Below are positions 7,981-8,725 of a stretch of DNA of 8,725 bases, piece by piece. This stretch comes from Actinomycetota bacterium (GTDB lineage Bacteria; Acidobacteriota; Blastocatellia; Chloracidobacteriales; Chloracidobacteriaceae). The notes under the pieces are model-generated. The model saw nothing but the letters and a program-made list of their open reading frames with translations. It made no database searches and had not been told where the DNA came from. Location of the stretch: NCBI GenBank assembly GCA_013298335.1, contig JAAFHI010000092.1, positions 1-8,725 of the forward strand, in the 5' to 3' direction. Position 1 is the first letter of the stretch; every line of letters starts with the position of its first letter. The position numbers were made by a program, and so were the translations under genes.

Positions 7981-8169
7981 GAAGAGAGGTATCCAGTTCC
8001 GTTCGGTACGTGATTCGGGGGTATTCGATGTGGTTGAATCAATTCGCGTGCCACAGTAAAAAGCCCCCTGTTTCGACCCTTTCGGGTGAATTTGCGGCTT
8101 TTTTGTTCGCTTTTGGGAACGCGACGTCCCACAAGCGGACAGTCATCATTGAAGGACCGGGAGGCGGCG
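7981..8169. other. Divergent intergenic region
   Basis: This 189-base region separates the minus-strand permease run from the plus-strand membrane-protein gene. Promoters for both directions should lie here, but I see no convincing -35/-10 pair on either strand. Its clear feature is the hairpin at 8058-8104. A short imperfect palindrome (GGGA/TCCC ends, 8116-8131) is too weak to call an operator. Confidence 0.6.
8058..8104. terminator. Two-way terminator-shaped hairpin between divergent genes
   Basis: Seen: AAAAAGCC (8058-8065) pairs with GGCTTTTT (8096-8103). Inside is a second stem, ACCC (8076-8079) with GGGT (8084-8087). On the minus strand the inner loop is GAAA, a stable tetraloop type. 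Each strand ends in a run of five or six T residues, as in intrinsic terminators that work both ways. The outer GC stem is short, so strength is uncertain. Because the flanking genes diverge, it may insulate the two transcription units or, if a promoter lies beyond it, act as a leader attenuator. Confidence 0.55.
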
Positions 8170-8725
8170 ATGGAAAAAAGGAGCCAGGACATTCACGCCA
8201 TTCGATTTCGAATGAATCCGGCGGTTGTTTGGGGGTTCATTATGGGTTGGGGAACGTTCCAGGCGTTCTTCATTCTGATGGTCTTTGAAGTCTTGGACGA
8301 CGAGGGGCGCCTTTTCTTCCCTTCACGACCTGTTACGGCCATTGTCATCCAATGCATCCTGCTGGCGATTGGTTTCGGTGTCACTCGCGGACTCTACCGC
8401 GCAGCCTCGCTGACCCTGACCCCGATCGGAATCCTTTTCCCGGGCTGGTTTTCAACGCGATTTTTTCGGTGGGATGAAATTGAAGGCATTGAAGATCCAG
8501 GACAAAAGAGTCAGCCCGGAGCCCTGGTGTTGAAGTGGAGATCGGGACAGGGCTTTATTGCCGGGGGGCAGGCCAATTCCAGGGCGGTTGCACGTATCCT
8601 TCAACTCTATTTCGAGGCGGCACAAAGAAATATCTCCCCGCAGCGTCTACTCGATCAGAGAATTCCTGCCGAATCCGGAATGGAGCGCGAATTCCTGCCT
8701 GATCTGGAAATTCACTATTATGAAC
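8170..8725 (+). CDS. Small membrane protein with possible bacterial PH-like domain, C-terminus outside window
   Basis: Seen: ATG at 8170 opens a frame of 185 codons that runs off the right edge with no stop. GGGAGG lies five bases upstream, a good ribosome binding site. The N-terminus MEKRSQDIHAIRFRMNP is followed by two likely membrane helices, about 19-41 and 54-74. A soluble part then begins LTLTPIGILFPGWF, with the WDEIEGIE stretch at 101-108, a beta pair around LVLKWRSGQGFIAGG (119-133) and an amphipathic helix (136-152). This order (two helices, then strand, W-D-E-I, strands, closing helix) resembles bacterial PH-like membrane proteins of the DUF304/YcxB kind, but this is inference from pattern only. 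It is transcribed away from the permeases, so it need not share their role. Function unknown. Confidence 0.8.
   Translation, partial: MEKRSQDIHAIRFRMNPAVVWGFIMGWGTFQAFFILMVFEVLDDEGRLFFPSRPVTAIVIQCILLAIGFGVTRGLYRAASLTLTPIGILFPGWFSTRFFRWDEIEGIEDPGQKSQPGALVLKWRSGQGFIAGGQANSRAVARILQLYFEAAQRNISPQRLLDQRIPAESGMEREFLPDLEIHYYE

Noticed and set aside
8116..8131. Imperfect palindrome in the divergent region as an operator
   Set aside because: Only four outer bases and the central pair match, and there is no nearby regulator gene or recognisable promoter to support it.
8039..8149. Possible 36-codon leader peptide on the minus strand spanning the hairpin
   Set aside because: No ribosome binding site precedes its ATG and its sequence is unremarkable; a chance open frame is more likely.
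7698..8192. Minus-strand 164-codon frame overlapping the start of permease A and the divergent gene
   Set aside because: It is out of frame with permease A, overlaps the plus-strand gene start, and shows no protein-like domain.

Overview
The window looks like a chromosomal segment from an Acidobacteriota-like bacterium (moderately high GC, roughly 60 % by eye). The main reason is three adjacent genes for the large duplicated FtsX/MacB-type permeases known as ADOP (acidobacterial duplicated orphan permease). These form big paralogous families in Acidobacteriota and also occur in other phyla such as Verrucomicrobiota and Gemmatimonadota. The phylum is therefore an inference, not a certainty.

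Layout. Bases 1-7980 hold four genes on the minus strand, all reading leftwards and probably one operon. In transcription order they are permease A (828 aa, 7980 to 5494), permease B (801 aa, 5360 to 2955), a secreted 401-residue protein made of 34-residue SDFEK-type repeats (2909 to 1704), and permease C (1636 down to the left edge, 545 residues visible, C-terminus outside the window). No ABC ATPase is present, as expected for this 'orphan' family. On the right, 8170-8725 is the start of a divergent plus-strand gene for a small membrane protein with a possible bacterial PH-like domain, cut by the window edge. The 189-base divergent intergenic region contains a two-way terminator-shaped hairpin.

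The most unusual structure is a pair of related inverted-repeat elements at 1646-1772 and 5370-5493. Each has two arms made of degenerate copies of a 9-base unit (CTTGGGAGT) facing each other across a conserved core of about 25 bases. The two cores lie in opposite orientation. Each element sits directly upstream of the ribosome binding site of a permease gene. The right copy fills the gap between the stop of A and the start of B. The left copy runs into the 3' end of the SDFEK-repeat gene and supplies about its last 22 codons and its stop codon.

How the genes may work together: the permeases have large extracytoplasmic domains, and the SDFEK-repeat protein has a signal peptide, so all products probably meet outside the cytoplasmic membrane. 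The repeat protein could be a partner or sensor for the permeases, but this rests only on gene order. I do not see a recognised defence, CRISPR, phage or biosynthetic system here.
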